Assembly: GCA_050117315.1 (NCBI GenBank)
Contig: JASFMY010000099.1
Span: forward strand, 1 to 26,098
DNA: 26,098 nt
Reading direction: 5' to 3'
DNA from: JANQIV01 sp050117315
GTDB taxonomy: Bacteria > Bacteroidota > Ignavibacteria > Ignavibacteriales > Melioribacteraceae
The translations under genes were made by a program, and so were the position numbers. This document shows, one piece after another, positions 12,848 to 20,394 of this stretch; the first letter of the stretch is position 1; each line of letters starts with the position of its first letter. The notes below the pieces were generated by a model, which had not been told where the DNA came from, did no database searches, and worked only from the letters and a program-made list of their open reading frames with translations.

Positions 12848-15460
12848 CTACTCATACTTCAAAGAATTAACCGGGTTTAGCGTAGCCGCTTTTATTGATT
12901 GAAAGCTAACCGTTACAATTGTCAATAACAGTGATGCGATTCCCGCAGCAATGAACATCCACCATTCAATATCAATCCTGTAAGCGAAATCTTCCAGCCA
13001 TTTATTCATAAAGTACCAGGTAACCGGCCAGGCGATAAAATTTGCAAGTAATACATTTAGCGTAAATTCCTTCGATATAATAAGCAATATATCGGAAACC
13101 GAAGCACCCAGCACTTTACGAACCCCTATTTCTTTTGTTTTCTGTATAGTTACAAACGATATTAATCCAATCAAACCAAGGCAACCGATAACAATGGCAA
13201 GTACCGCGAATATTTTCATCATATCGAAAAAGTTTTCTTCAACGCTGTATAATTCATCGATAAACTCTTCAAAAAAAGTATAGCTGAAATTATAACCGGG
13301 AAATAATTCTTCCCATGTGGATTCCAGAAATTTAATTACTTCTTTTTCGTCTGCGGAATTCACTTTAATTTGTGTCTGTACATAAAACTCTTCATGCATG
13401 TTTGACATTGCTACAGGACCAATCTCATTTTGAAGTGAAGAAGTGTGATAATCTTTAGTCACACCTATTATTTCACCGGCAACCCTGCTGAATTGAAATT
13501 TTTGTCCTACGGCATCAACCGGATTTGTGAAACCCAATTTTTTTATAAGGCTTTCGTTCACAATGAATTTATATAACGTATCGCCTTCAACATGTTGCCG
13601 AAAATTTTGACCTGCTAAGAGTTTTATATTGAACGTCTCAAGGTAATCTTTATCAATCGGTTTTAAAGTAACCAGGTATCTTTCTTCGGTGTCCATTGGT
13701 ATTTTACTAAAAAATGTATTGATTAACATTCCCGATATAGGAGCGCCCCCGCTTAAAGCTACATTAGAAATTTTCGGATTCTGTAGAATTTTGTTTTTAA
13801 AGATTTTCTTTTGGGACAATTCTACATCGGGCATGTTTACTGAAATAATCTTGTCTTTGCGGAAGCCAAGATCTTTATTTTTTACATAACTCAACTGGTA
13901 TGAAACAACAATCGTACTGACAATTAATATCTGGGATATAACAAATTGAAAAATCACCAAGTTATTGCGAAGTGAAAAGGAGCCTGATTTTTTTACCGTA
14001 ATTTTATTTCTAAAAGCTTGAACAGGATTAAACCCCGATAAAACAATTGAAGGATAAAAACCTGTCATCAAATTTACAATTACAAAAACAAGCAATAAAT
14101 ATAGTATAATTGTCCAGTCACTAAATAGACTTAACCGTGTGTTTATTCCCAGGAAATCACCGGCATAAGGCAGCAGCAAACTTGTAAGCAGGATTGAAAT
14201 TAAAAATGAACAAAGTGCGTAAACAAATGTTTCGCCCATAAATTGTTTTATAAGCTGAATCCTGTGAGCACCGATTACTTTTCTCATCCCGACTTCTTTT
14301 GATCTTTTAATTGACTGGGCAACTGATAGGTTTATAAAATTTATACTGGCAATGATAAGCGTTAATATCCCTATAACTGAAAAAATAATTATTGACTCAA
14401 TACTTGTTACATAGGTCAGACTGTCCGTACTGTATTCGGTGTCGTTATGAATATCTTTAATGGGCTGAAAAACAAATTTCTTTCTCTTAGCTTCCCTTTC
14501 GGAATAATGGTTTTTCCGAAAATCTCCCAGTCTCTGATTAATACTTTTGAACTTCTCATTATCATTTATTAGAATATAAGCTAAACTTCCCGAATGCATC
14601 AAGTTCCAGTTTTCTAAATTCATCCCGACAAAATCTTCAGTTAAAGATTCGAGAGAAACAATCATTTGAATAGGTAAATGCGTATTTGACGGGACGTCCT
14701 TTATAATTCCCGCAACCTTTAGATCTATTTGTTTATTTAAAGAAAATGTTTTTCCGAGAGGAGGCTCGCTGCCAAATAATTTATTTGCCGTGCTTTCGGT
14801 TAATACAGCTGCGTCGGGACTTTTAAAGAGACTTTCCGGGTTTCCTAATATAAATTCAAAGTCAAATACTTTGAAAAAGCTTGAATCGGTAAATACAATA
14901 TTTTCCTGGTTGAACAAATCCTCTTCCAATTCCAACTGTGTTTCGGGGTCATAAAATACATGCGTTATTGCTTCAACATCGGGAAAATCAAGTCTGAAAG
15001 CTTCGGGCATCGGGAAGGGCACACAGGATTCTTTTATTATACCTTCCGGCGACTGAGAAGTCATATTTACCCGGTAAATATTATCGGCATTTTTATAAAA
15101 CGAATCAAAACTCAATTCGTATTTAACGAAAAGAAAAATTATTAAACAGCACGTTAATCCGATTGATAAACCGGTTATATTTATAAAAGAATAAACTTTG
15201 TTTCTCAAAATATTTCTATAGGCGAGTTTTAAATAATTCATGAACATAATTATACTCCAAATTAAATTGTCTATTATCAGCGGGGGAAGTGATTTTATAA
15301 CTTGATACCAAAACCAGGTTTGAGCCGGTATTATCCCGTCTTTACTTTTCTTTTCCAGATAAACTTCTTCAATGTCGCCTGTTAAAAAGTAGGCGTCTTC
15401 TGAATCCAGGAAATTTTTAAGTATTATTTTTCCTAAAAAAGGAAGCTTTGAGCTATTCAT
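12848..15460 (-). CDS. FtsX-like ABC transporter permease with N-terminal prefix domain
   Basis: An 870-aa MacB/FtsX-type permease. Residues ~1-72 form the short soluble 'permease prefix' found on such proteins next to PadR genes. Then come a first membrane helix (~92-113), a large periplasmic MacB-like core (~118-355), a first FtsX domain with SKEVGMRKVIGAHR (~383-396), a second periplasmic core, and a second FtsX domain with TKEIGVRKVLGAS (~770-782). Two full FtsX repeats fused in one chain are common in Bacteroidota. These proteins work with a separate LolD/MacB-like ATPase, which is not in this window. The gene starts 3 bp after the PadR stop codon, so both are in one operon under PadR control. 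Efflux or cell-envelope stress defence is expected; the substrate is unknown. Confidence 0.9.
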   Translation of the reverse strand: MNSSKLPFLGKIILKNFLDSEDAYFLTGDIEEVYLEKKSKDGIIPAQTWFWYQVIKSLPPLIIDNLIWSIIMFMNYLKLAYRNILRNKVYSFINITGLSIGLTCCLIIFLFVKYELSFDSFYKNADNIYRVNMTSQSPEGIIKESCVPFPMPEAFRLDFPDVEAITHVFYDPETQLELEEDLFNQENIVFTDSSFFKVFDFEFILGNPESLFKSPDAAVLTESTANKLFGSEPPLGKTFSLNKQIDLKVAGIIKDVPSNTHLPIQMIVSLESLTEDFVGMNLENWNLMHSGSLAYILINDNEKFKSINQRLGDFRKNHYSEREAKRKKFVFQPIKDIHNDTEYSTDSLTYVTSIESIIIFSVIGILTLIIASINFINLSVAQSIKRSKEVGMRKVIGAHRIQLIKQFMGETFVYALCSFLISILLTSLLLPYAGDFLGINTRLSLFSDWTIILYLLLVFVIVNLMTGFYPSIVLSGFNPVQAFRNKITVKKSGSFSLRNNLVIFQFVISQILIVSTIVVSYQLSYVKNKDLGFRKDKIISVNMPDVELSQKKIFKNKILQNPKISNVALSGGAPISGMLINTFFSKIPMDTEERYLVTLKPIDKDYLETFNIKLLAGQNFRQHVEGDTLYKFIVNESLIKKLGFTNPVDAVGQKFQFSRVAGEIIGVTKDYHTSSLQNEIGPVAMSNMHEEFYVQTQIKVNSADEKEVIKFLESTWEELFPGYNFSYTFFEEFIDELYSVEENFFDMMKIFAVLAIVIGCLGLIGLISFVTIQKTKEIGVRKVLGASVSDILLIISKEFTLNVLLANFIAWPVTWYFMNKWLEDFAYRIDIEWWMFIAAGIASLLLTIVTVSFQSIKAATLNPVNSLKYE

Positions 15461-15463
15461 TTT

Positions 15464-15781
15464 TTACACGTTATTCTTTATAAAATTCACCCACAAAGTA
15501 TTGTTTACTTTGTGCATTTCTTTAAGTGCGCTCAAACCGTAACCGGTTAAAGAGAAAAACTTAATTGCCTTGCCGCCTCTTTTGGCTGTTGCTTCTCCGA
15601 TATAATTTTCAATATAGCCGGATTTGTTAAGTCTATTTAGCAGGACGTGCAAGGTACCGAACGACAAATCATTATTTGTGTTTTCCAAAATGTAATCTCT
15701 AATTGTCACCAAATACGCATTCGGTTCAAGGTTGTAAATTGCGAGTAAAGTTATCTCTTCATTTTTTGTAAGTATTTTCAT
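15464..15781 (-). CDS. PadR-family transcriptional regulator
   Basis: A 105-aa winged-helix protein of the short PadR type. It begins MKILTKNEEITLLAIYNL; the recognition-helix region is SFGTLHVLLNRLNKSGYIE and the wing is GKAIKFFSLTGYG. The start is placed at 15781 rather than at the longer in-frame ATG at 15853 because a promoter element and two operator-like repeats (15802-15847) occupy the extra stretch and because PadR proteins begin this way. It probably represses its own operon with the downstream permease, releasing it on binding a ligand. Family assignment is firm; autorepression is inferred from the repeated palindromes flanking the promoter. Confidence 0.9.
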   Translation of the reverse strand: MKILTKNEEITLLAIYNLEPNAYLVTIRDYILENTNNDLSFGTLHVLLNRLNKSGYIENYIGEATAKRGGKAIKFFSLTGYGLSALKEMHKVNNTLWVNFIKNNV

Positions 15782-15801
15782 TTTTATATTTTCCCGGACA
15801 A

Positions 15802-15847
15802 TTTCTTTCGAAAATGCAAATATATAGACGCTTAGTTTCTTTCGAAA
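15802..15847 (-). promoter_or_regulatory. PadR operon promoter with duplicated TTTCGAAA operator
   Basis: Two 12-bp direct copies of TTTCTTTCGAAA (15802-15813 and 15836-15847), each containing the palindrome TTTCGAAA, lie 34 bp apart. Between them, in gene sense, is TATATTTG (15817-15824), fitting the Bacteroidota -7 element. The first copy falls near the expected transcription start and the second over the -33 region, a good layout for repression by PadR. Confidence 0.6.
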
Positions 15848-15874
15848 GTTCAAAGAAATGGAAAGATTATTTCT

Positions 15875-15895
15875 ACACAGATTTCAAATCTGTGT
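15875..15895. repeat. 10-bp inverted repeat
   Basis: ACACAGATTT (15875-15884), one spacer base, AAATCTGTGT (15886-15895). It lies in the 258-bp gap between the PadR start and the ClC gene's stop, upstream of the PadR promoter, so it may terminate the incoming ClC transcript. It may also be an interspersed palindrome. Confidence 0.5.
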
Positions 15896-16039
15896 TACCC
15901 GTTTATTGATTCGGGCGGGGAACTAATGGTTTCTTTCTATGAAAACGGTGTTATTACTTTATTATTCCAGACAGATTTTATGTTTCCTGTTTTGAATGTC
16001 AGCAAAAATCAAAAATAGGAGATTCAACAAAATGTTGTT

Positions 16040-18130
16040 TTACCATTTTTTTGCTTCAATAATTTTTTCATCGGCTCCAAAAAGAACCAGGGTATCATTA
16101 AGTTGAATTTTGTAATCGGGTGAGGGGATAACAATTTCGTCTTCTTTTTCATAGGCAAGTACGGGCGGCAGAGTTTGCTTAATCATTAATATCTCAAGCC
16201 CGTAAATATTCCTTATCCGTAAATCTTTTATTGATTTGCCAATAAATTTTTCAGGCGCTTTTTTCTCAATAATTGAATAGCCTTCCGCTACTTTAGATGT
16301 TTGCGTTTTTTCAATTGTTTTTAATTCCCTTGCAAGTCCGTCTGCTAAATTATATTTCAGACTTTCTTTGTTGTATTTATCAATAACATCCTGCCGCCAA
16401 ACGGTTCCTATTATTTTATCAGGGTTGAATTTATCGACAACAGGAAACTGTTCCTGATTTTTGTCCCCGAATAATTTTAGCACATCATCGAGGTTATCAT
16501 TTTCATAGACTCTAATTACATCATGGTTTGAAACGTCGCTCGCTACAAGCATATCGCGCAGTTGTTCGTACTCTGTAATTATCGGCCTTAACTCGTTTGC
16601 AGATATGAATCCCGTAATTTCTTTATTTTCATTTATTGTAAAGAACGTGCCGTGCTGGCTTTCCAGGATGCTGCTTACCACTACGGGTAAAGGCGTATTC
16701 TCTTTAATAAATTCAGCGTCGTTGCGTAAAATATCTTTAACCAAAAGAGATTTTAATATGCTTGTCTCTCTTCCCTGCTTAATATTAAATCCCTGAGCCT
16801 CCAATTGCTGAACATGCACTGAGCCCTTTAATACCAATTGCACAATTGTTGTGCTTATTACTACCGCAAGCATTAAAGGAAGTATAAAAGAATAGTCCTT
16901 GGTCATTTCAAAAATTATAAGAATAGAAGAGATGGGTATTGAATTTATTCCGCCGAGAACAGCCCCCATTGAAACTAAAACAAATGCTGTGGTATCGAGA
17001 TTTAATCCCCAGAGGTTATTCAGTGTTAGCGCAAATAAATAACCAAAGCAAGCTCCCATAAAAAGGGACGGCGCGAATATTCCGCCGAATCCGCCTGAAT
17101 TTAAAATCATCGGGACTAATAGAAATTTTAGAACCAGCAGGATCATAACTATATTCCAGGCTGCCGAATCTGCCAATATTGAATTTACAGTTTCGTACCC
17201 GATTCCTAAAATTCCCTTAAAAAAGTAACCGGCAGTTCCGACTGTCAAACCTACCAAAACCATAACCAGCCATTTCGGTAGCTTTTGTAAAATATATCCT
17301 GAAAATAGTTTTCTTATTAGGCTTGAGTAACGTATATAAAGTATAGACAGCACCCCGGCAAATATTCCCAGGATTACATACAAATACATCTGCTCATACT
17401 CGCCAATTGAAACTGTTGTAAATTGAAATGCCGGGGAATTACCGAGAAATATTCTGGATATTGCGCTTGCAGATACCGATGCTAGAATCAAAGCAGAGAA
17501 TGTAGCGGATTGAAAATCATTTAATAATATAATTTCCAAGGCAAAAAATACTCCACCCAACGGAGTATTAAAAACTGCAGCAATTGCAGCCCCGGAACCC
17601 GCAGCGGTAAACATTCTTCTTCTCGAATCTGATAAACCAAGTACCTGCCCGAGTTTACTTGCGACTCCTCCGCCTATCTGTGCGGCAGGACCTTCGGGAC
17701 CAACGGTTCCGCCGGAACCGATATTAATTGCAGGCGCCAAAAAATGGAAAAGGGTTGTCCGCAGTTTAATAAATCCGCCTCTTACTGCAACTGCTTTTAT
17801 AACTTCAGATACCCCGCGTTTTTTGGCTGTTTCAGGCGCTGCCGAAGTCATTAAACTTTGAATAAGCATTCCAATTGCGGGCATTAAGATTATTGCCGTG
17901 CCGCCTATAAACGATAGTTTATCAAGACCTATCTTAAAGAAGAGATTTTCAAAGAAAGCAATTGTTTCGTGGAAAAATACAGCGGCTAAACCAACAAGTG
18001 CGCCTGTTAAAACAGCATACACCGCAAATACAGTATATTCAGGCATGTTAATATGAATTAACCTGCCCTGGAGTAAGGTGATTTTTTTTACAAATGATTT
18101 TTTTGATATTTTCTTAAAAAAACTCTGCAT
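16040..18130 (-). CDS. ClC-family chloride channel/transporter with CBS and TrkA-C domains
   Basis: A 696-aa inner-membrane protein. The ClC core spans ~30-440, with NIGSGGTVGPEGP (136-148) providing the gating glutamate E146 and GGFGGIFAPSL (~347) as the second anion-binding loop. A CBS pair follows (~455-585), then a TrkA-C/RCK-C domain (~610-696). This is the usual prokaryotic ClC-CBS-TrkA_C layout, in which cytoplasmic domains gate anion flux by ligand binding. At the position of the intracellular proton-relay glutamate (second E of IEEM in E. coli ClcA) the sequence is ALEI, so that residue appears to be Ile; this suggests channel-like or altered coupling. The first anion loop is also non-canonical (KRGVSE). 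A TATATTTG element ends 8 bp before the ATG, so the true start may be leaderless or further in, e.g. M29. Confidence 0.92.
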   Translation of the reverse strand: MQSFFKKISKKSFVKKITLLQGRLIHINMPEYTVFAVYAVLTGALVGLAAVFFHETIAFFENLFFKIGLDKLSFIGGTAIILMPAIGMLIQSLMTSAAPETAKKRGVSEVIKAVAVRGGFIKLRTTLFHFLAPAINIGSGGTVGPEGPAAQIGGGVASKLGQVLGLSDSRRRMFTAAGSGAAIAAVFNTPLGGVFFALEIILLNDFQSATFSALILASVSASAISRIFLGNSPAFQFTTVSIGEYEQMYLYVILGIFAGVLSILYIRYSSLIRKLFSGYILQKLPKWLVMVLVGLTVGTAGYFFKGILGIGYETVNSILADSAAWNIVMILLVLKFLLVPMILNSGGFGGIFAPSLFMGACFGYLFALTLNNLWGLNLDTTAFVLVSMGAVLGGINSIPISSILIIFEMTKDYSFILPLMLAVVISTTIVQLVLKGSVHVQQLEAQGFNIKQGRETSILKSLLVKDILRNDAEFIKENTPLPVVVSSILESQHGTFFTINENKEITGFISANELRPIITEYEQLRDMLVASDVSNHDVIRVYENDNLDDVLKLFGDKNQEQFPVVDKFNPDKIIGTVWRQDVIDKYNKESLKYNLADGLARELKTIEKTQTSKVAEGYSIIEKKAPEKFIGKSIKDLRIRNIYGLEILMIKQTLPPVLAYEKEDEIVIPSPDYKIQLNDTLVLFGADEKIIEAKKW

Positions 18131-18138
18131 TTAGTATG

Positions 18139-18146
18139 CAAATATA
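18139..18146 (-). promoter_or_regulatory. Candidate -7 promoter element (TATATTTG) for the ClC gene
   Basis: On the minus strand TATATTTG lies only 8 bp before the annotated ATG, so transcription would begin at or just before the start codon. Either the mRNA is leaderless or the functional start is downstream. Confidence 0.35.
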
Positions 18147-18232
18147 AGAATTAGGATTATTCTTTTGGGTAAGAATCTGATAAAATTGCAACAAAGATAT
18201 GAATCGAAATATTTAGAGATTAAATGTAAAGA

Positions 18233-18271
18233 AGCCTTCAAGAATTTCTAATTTAGAATGACTTGAAGGCT
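18233..18271 (-). terminator. Hairpin terminator after the zinc-ribbon gene
   Basis: Perfect 10-bp arms AGCCTTCAAG (18233-18242) and CTTGAAGGCT (18262-18271) lie just past the stop codon of the minus-strand zinc-ribbon gene; a short T-containing stretch (TCTTTAC) follows in gene sense. Confidence 0.7.
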
Positions 18272-18278
18272 AAAATAA

Positions 18279-18512
18279 TTAATCAGCCCAGGCAGGCATG
18301 GCTTTTAAATAAAGGCTTGCCCGCGTCTCGGCTTTTTGATCATCTAAATCCGGCTGCCACATTTTAACCCATCCGGCCACACCTTTTTTAATTTCTTCGA
18401 ATGACTTAAGCTCGCCTTTTTCATCTGTGCAATGTTTGCAATAATTTTCCGCCGGGCCTTTAAAGTCCGGCATATCAAGCGGCGCCCCGCATGAATAACA
18501 ATACCTCTGCAT
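18279..18512 (-). CDS. Small putative zinc-ribbon protein
   Basis: A 77-aa protein beginning MQRYCYSCGAPL. C5-x2-C8 and C25-x2-C28 form a treble-clef/zinc-ribbon knuckle pair, as in the 'putative zinc ribbon' family (zf-ribbon_2 type); the rest is helical with a conserved-looking GVAGWVKMWQPDL. The start is the ATG at 18512, which has GGAGGAAA directly upstream; a 4-codon-longer start would use TTG inside that ribosome binding site. The cytoplasmic function is unknown. The gene is preceded by the same operator-like element as the DinB gene at 2904-3374, so the two appear to be in one regulon. Confidence 0.85.
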   Translation of the reverse strand: MQRYCYSCGAPLDMPDFKGPAENYCKHCTDEKGELKSFEEIKKGVAGWVKMWQPDLDDQKAETRASLYLKAMPAWAD

Positions 18513-18595
18513 ATTTTCCTCCAATAAATTATTATGTTAAACATGGTTTAGTTATAATTTTTTGAAAAGTACACTGCTAAGTTAAAAGGGAAGGG

Positions 18596-18611
18596 TGACA
18601 ACGTTATGTCA
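18596..18611 (-). promoter_or_regulatory. Shared operator-like site, copy 2 (upstream of zinc-ribbon gene)
   Basis: TGACAACGTTATGTCA, identical to 3433-3448, in the same orientation relative to the gene and 83 nt before the start codon. Identity continues for one base on each side, and the similar pyrimidine-rich TTTT...TTAG flank is also kept. A dyad of TGACA/TGTCA half-sites fits a dimeric HTH regulator. Confidence 0.6.
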
Positions 18612-18747
18612 GTGGAAATTTAAATTTGGCGAAGAAAAATCTTCGCCATTGATTTTATGTATGAAAAATGTCTGGGAGAAGAATACATGCTTAATCTTTT
18701 TATAAATGATTCTTTTTTACTAATTGTATTACTTCTGAATCCCGTAT

Positions 18748-19620
18748 CTATTCTGAGCTGAATTTAAATTCTGCTATCCTGATATGTGCCTTTCCAGTAG
18801 TTCCGGTCATCCAAACTCTCAGGGCATCCGAATATTGCAGAAGCGGTGTACCGGTTACAGTATCAAAGTGGTCTAATGGTATTTTAACTTTTATCCAATC
18901 ATTTTTACCTATTTCAAATTCATAATTAGTAACAAGGTATTCTTTATTTAGCAATAGCTTGTATGTATAATAATTATTTCTTTTATCTAAATAAAAATTT
19001 TTGTTTAGGTCCTCTGTATCAGGACTAACATTAAAATCTCCGTTTCCTTCAGTTCCGTTAATTTGAATGGGATCGTAATAATCAGAAAATGAAAAATCAT
19101 CCGAATACGGGTCGGGATTATTTTCCTGATAACCTGGTTCATCAGAATTTTTTAGACCATCCAATCCTAAATCTTCACCATCATCAAGAATGTCATTTAA
19201 ATTTTCATCTTCAGTGTCTAATCTGCTATTGGGAATTACATCTTCTGAAATATCCCCGATATCAATATTCAATACCGTATTCTCTTCCGAGGTTACAATT
19301 TTTAGCCAAATATTTAAAGAACTTGCAGTGTTTCCGATAGGATGTTTTTCACTTAATTCTAAAGGAAGAATAAATCCGCCCCAGTTTTCGTCCGAAACAC
19401 TAAAATTTTCGCTAGTATTATAATCTCCCTTTATTGCAGGATTATAAACTATATCAAGGACTTTTTTATTTAATCCAGATGCTCCTTCATTTATTATTTC
19501 ACTCTCTTTAGTATCTGAAGGGTTTTTGTTATACCAATATAATTTTGCTTTCTTTCCATAGGGGTCTGATATATTCTCCTCTATTTGAAGTGGTGTACTG
19601 GTATGAAACCATGCTAACAT
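18748..19620 (-). CDS. SprA-like (gliding/T9SS translocon) internal fragment
   Basis: A 290-aa open frame matching an internal region of SprA, the very large outer-membrane translocon of the type IX secretion system (normally >2000 aa). Recognisable features are a WGGFILPLEL segment, LNIDIGDISEDVIP, the LNDILDDGEDLGLDGL and DPIQINGTEGNGDF blocks, DTEDLNKNFYLDKRNNYYTY, and a C-terminal LRVWMTGTTGKAHIRIAEFKF. There is no signal peptide, no ribosome binding site before the ATG and no barrel-completing sequence, so it is almost certainly a gene remnant. The frame stays open to ~19680, overlapping the oppositely oriented GH39 remnant, which marks a recombination junction. The SprA link is from motif memory. 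Expression is doubtful. Confidence 0.6.
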   Translation of the reverse strand: MLAWFHTSTPLQIEENISDPYGKKAKLYWYNKNPSDTKESEIINEGASGLNKKVLDIVYNPAIKGDYNTSENFSVSDENWGGFILPLELSEKHPIGNTASSLNIWLKIVTSEENTVLNIDIGDISEDVIPNSRLDTEDENLNDILDDGEDLGLDGLKNSDEPGYQENNPDPYSDDFSFSDYYDPIQINGTEGNGDFNVSPDTEDLNKNFYLDKRNNYYTYKLLLNKEYLVTNYEFEIGKNDWIKVKIPLDHFDTVTGTPLLQYSDALRVWMTGTTGKAHIRIAEFKFSSE

Positions 19621-20071
19621 GTCGGTATTTTCATCAGAAAGGATATTTTTTAGTTCTTCTGATTCATTATCATGGGTTTACAAAGATGATGATGGCAATA
19701 TACAAGTTTTGCTTTGGGATTATACATATCCTGAAATCGAAGATTCTGTAAATAACCAAGAATACTTTATTCGGGATTTACCAGCGAAAGATAAGGGTAC
19801 TGTTAAGGTAAGTCTTAAAGAAGTTCCAGAATGAAATTATATGCTGGAAATGTATCAGATAGGGTATAGACAAAACGATGCTTATACAAATTATGTTGAT
19901 ATGAATAGGCCAGAGCAGCTTACTAAAAAACAAGTTGAAGTGTTAAAAGCAATGAATGATGGTTCACCAGTTTCGAAAGAGATTGTAAAAGTAAATTATA
20001 ACGGGATGTTTTCAAAAGAATTTAAAATCCGTGAGAATGATGTATTCTTATTAAAACTAATCAAGTTTTAA
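19619..20071 (+). pseudogene. GH39 beta-xylosidase C-terminal remnant with internal stop
   Basis: About 140 codons of one frame matching the C-terminus of GH39 xylan 1,4-beta-xylosidases: LSWVYKDDDGNIQVLLWDYT, RDLPAKDKG, YQIGYRQNDAYTNYVDMN, LTKKQVEVL and a final RENDVFLLKL. A TGA at 19832-19834 interrupts it between VPE and NY, where family members have Gly; a single G-to-T change of GGA would explain it. The catalytic (alpha/beta)8 barrel is absent because the upstream part was replaced by the SprA fragment in the opposite orientation. This is a dead gene, truncated at its 5' end and point-mutated. GH39 assignment is from the conserved C-terminal motifs; that it is broken is seen directly. 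Confidence 0.75.
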
Positions 20072-20394
20072 TTCTCCTAATATTTTGTTACAAATCTTCA
20101 CTCGAACGCTGGAAGGTTTGTAATATTCTGCTGTAAGGATTCCCTAAATTCTTACAGCAGTTTAAATGTTCGTTGCCCCTTGTAATCATTTTTTTCATAA
20201 TCCTTATTTACCCGAAATTCATTGCTTCTAATATCCGAAAAATGTATCAGACCTCCCGACTTTTGTATAACTTGATTCAGTTTTGCATAATTAAATTAGT
20301 ATCAGAAAATTTAATAAACATGCAGAACGATAAATAATACAAAAACTTAATTTATTTTTTCTGCGATACATGAAACAAATAAAGGAATCTTAAG
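20072..20394. other. Intergenic region before the hydrolase cluster
   Basis: Apart from the hairpin at 20128-20160, and a second weaker one pairing ACAAATCTTC with GAAGGTTTGT (about 20090-20121), nothing codes here. The AT-rich last 100 bp must hold the promoter of the cluster, but no clear -7/-33 pair stands out. AAAGGAA precedes the ATG at 20395. Confidence 0.5.
20128..20160 (+). terminator. Hairpin terminator after the GH39 remnant
   Basis: Perfect 10-bp stem CTGCTGTAAG (20128-20137)/CTTACAGCAG (20151-20160), followed by TTTAAATG. It was probably the terminator of the former xylosidase gene. Confidence 0.65.

Noticed and set aside
15782..15853. N-terminal extension of the PadR regulator
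   Set aside because: The stretch holds a promoter element and duplicated palindromes, and PadR proteins start at the MKIL-type position.
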